This document shows, one piece after another, positions 5,224 through 5,546 of a DNA stretch of 5,546 bases. The notes beneath the pieces were generated by a model. It was given only the letters and a program-made list of their open reading frames with translations. It did not search any database and was not told the DNA's origin. This DNA comes from CAYRVF01 sp964427535 (GTDB lineage: Bacteria > Chloroflexota > Ktedonobacteria > Ktedonobacterales > JADMIN01), in contig CAYRVF010000195.1 of NCBI GenBank assembly GCA_964427535.1, positions 1-5,546 of the forward strand, in the 5' to 3' direction. Positions within the stretch are counted from its first letter, which is position 1; each line of letters opens with the position of its first letter. Both the position numbers and the translations under genes were made by a program.

Positions 5224-5546
5224 CTAGCCGCGCGGGCCTGCCATGTCCACGTGCTTTGGCTGGTGAGAGTCGTCTGAGGCAGCCGCGCCCAGCAGCGCAT
5301 CGTCGGCGCTCGGATGAACCAGCGGCTGGTAGCCAGCATGGAACACGGCGACAAGTGCGCGGGGCGTCAGCACCGTGACACTGCCCGTGGCAGGCAGCGA
5401 CTGCCGAGATGTGTAGCCCGCCGCCGACCACGCCAGAAGGTGCCCGCGCCAGAGCAGCCAGGCCGTACCGGCGTGCTGGATGAAGGTGCCATCAGGAAGC
5501 GCGCCTATCGCTTCCTGATAGGTGCGTTTCCGCTGGTTCGTGCCAT
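5224..5546 (-). CDS. C-terminal part of an uncharacterised protein (5' end beyond window)
   Basis: An open frame enters from the right edge and ends in TAG at 5226-5224, giving about 106 C-terminal residues. The frame has G/C-rich third positions like the neighbouring genes, and the other two minus frames close within about 55 bp of the edge. Visible segments are RKRTYQEAIGALPDGTFIQ, AWLLWRGHLLAWSAAGYTSR and VTVLTPRALVAVFHAGYQPL, ending in VHPSA and a short polar tail. The pattern 'LPDG..., LLxWxxxGY, VxVLTPxxxVAxxxAGYxPxxHPSA' resembles, from memory, the end of uncharacterised conserved proteins of high-GC bacteria; I cannot assign a function. No membrane segment is evident. It lies upstream of the imuB promoter in the same direction, with 141 bp between its stop and the -35 element, so it probably belongs to a separate transcription unit. 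Confidence 0.72.
   Translation of the reverse strand, partial: GTNQRKRTYQEAIGALPDGTFIQHAGTAWLLWRGHLLAWSAAGYTSRQSLPATGSVTVLTPRALVAVFHAGYQPLVHPSADDALLGAAASDDSHQPKHVDMAGPRG
5491..5519. repeat. 11-bp perfect inverted repeat with 7-nt loop inside the right-edge gene
   Basis: ATCAGGAAGCG (5491-5501) is repeated inverted as CGCTTCCTGAT (5509-5519) around a 7-nt loop. It lies within coding sequence for about YQEAIGALPDG. It could form an mRNA hairpin or be a protein-binding site; either is inference. Confidence 0.5.

Noticed and set aside
5015..5431. 138-codon minus-strand open frame
   Set aside because: It crosses the stop of the right-edge gene, the promoter and the LexA box, and is Cys/His/Arg-rich without motif; the overlapping frame ending at 5224 is much more convincing.
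1..5546. tRNA, rRNA, CRISPR array, insertion sequence or transposase
   Set aside because: No cloverleaf, spaced direct-repeat array, transposase motif or terminal inverted repeat with target duplication was found by reading both strands.

Overview
The window is about 70% GC by eye and carries one gene cassette for mutagenic translesion DNA synthesis. All genes are on the minus strand and read from right to left. The order is: the tail of an unrecognised gene (right edge), a promoter with an SOS/LexA-type operator, an imuB-like Y-family polymerase homologue, a small DUF6504-type protein, and dnaE2 (error-prone DNA polymerase III alpha), which runs off the left edge. The operator is a perfect GAAC-N4-GTTC palindrome, the LexA box type of Bacillota and Actinomycetota rather than the CTG-N10-CAG type of gamma-proteobacteria. 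Together with the GC content and the C-rich palindromic intergenic repeats, this fits a Chloroflexota-like or actinobacterium-like organism. That placement is inference and tentative.

Region by region: positions 1-3244 are dnaE2. Positions 3245-3496 hold no gene but contain three related palindromic C/G-rich repeats, a very strong G-quadruplex motif on the transcript-sense strand, and a perfect Shine-Dalgarno sequence. Positions 3497-3766 are the small gene and 3813-5009 the imuB-like gene. Positions 5038-5082 are the LexA box and promoter. Positions 5224-5546 are the 3' end of an unidentified gene, and 5083-5223 show nothing firm.

Working model: DNA damage relieves LexA repression of one promoter, which drives all three genes. 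In known systems ImuB is a catalytically dead Y-family protein that tethers DnaE2 to the sliding clamp, and DnaE2 does the synthesis. Three things stand out. The ImuB here lacks not only the catalytic acidic residues but also about 65 residues that would form the fingers. DnaE2 keeps its polymerase aspartates but has lost most PHP-domain metal ligands. A small conserved protein sits between the two as a likely third member. No imuA/imuA' gene is visible in the window.
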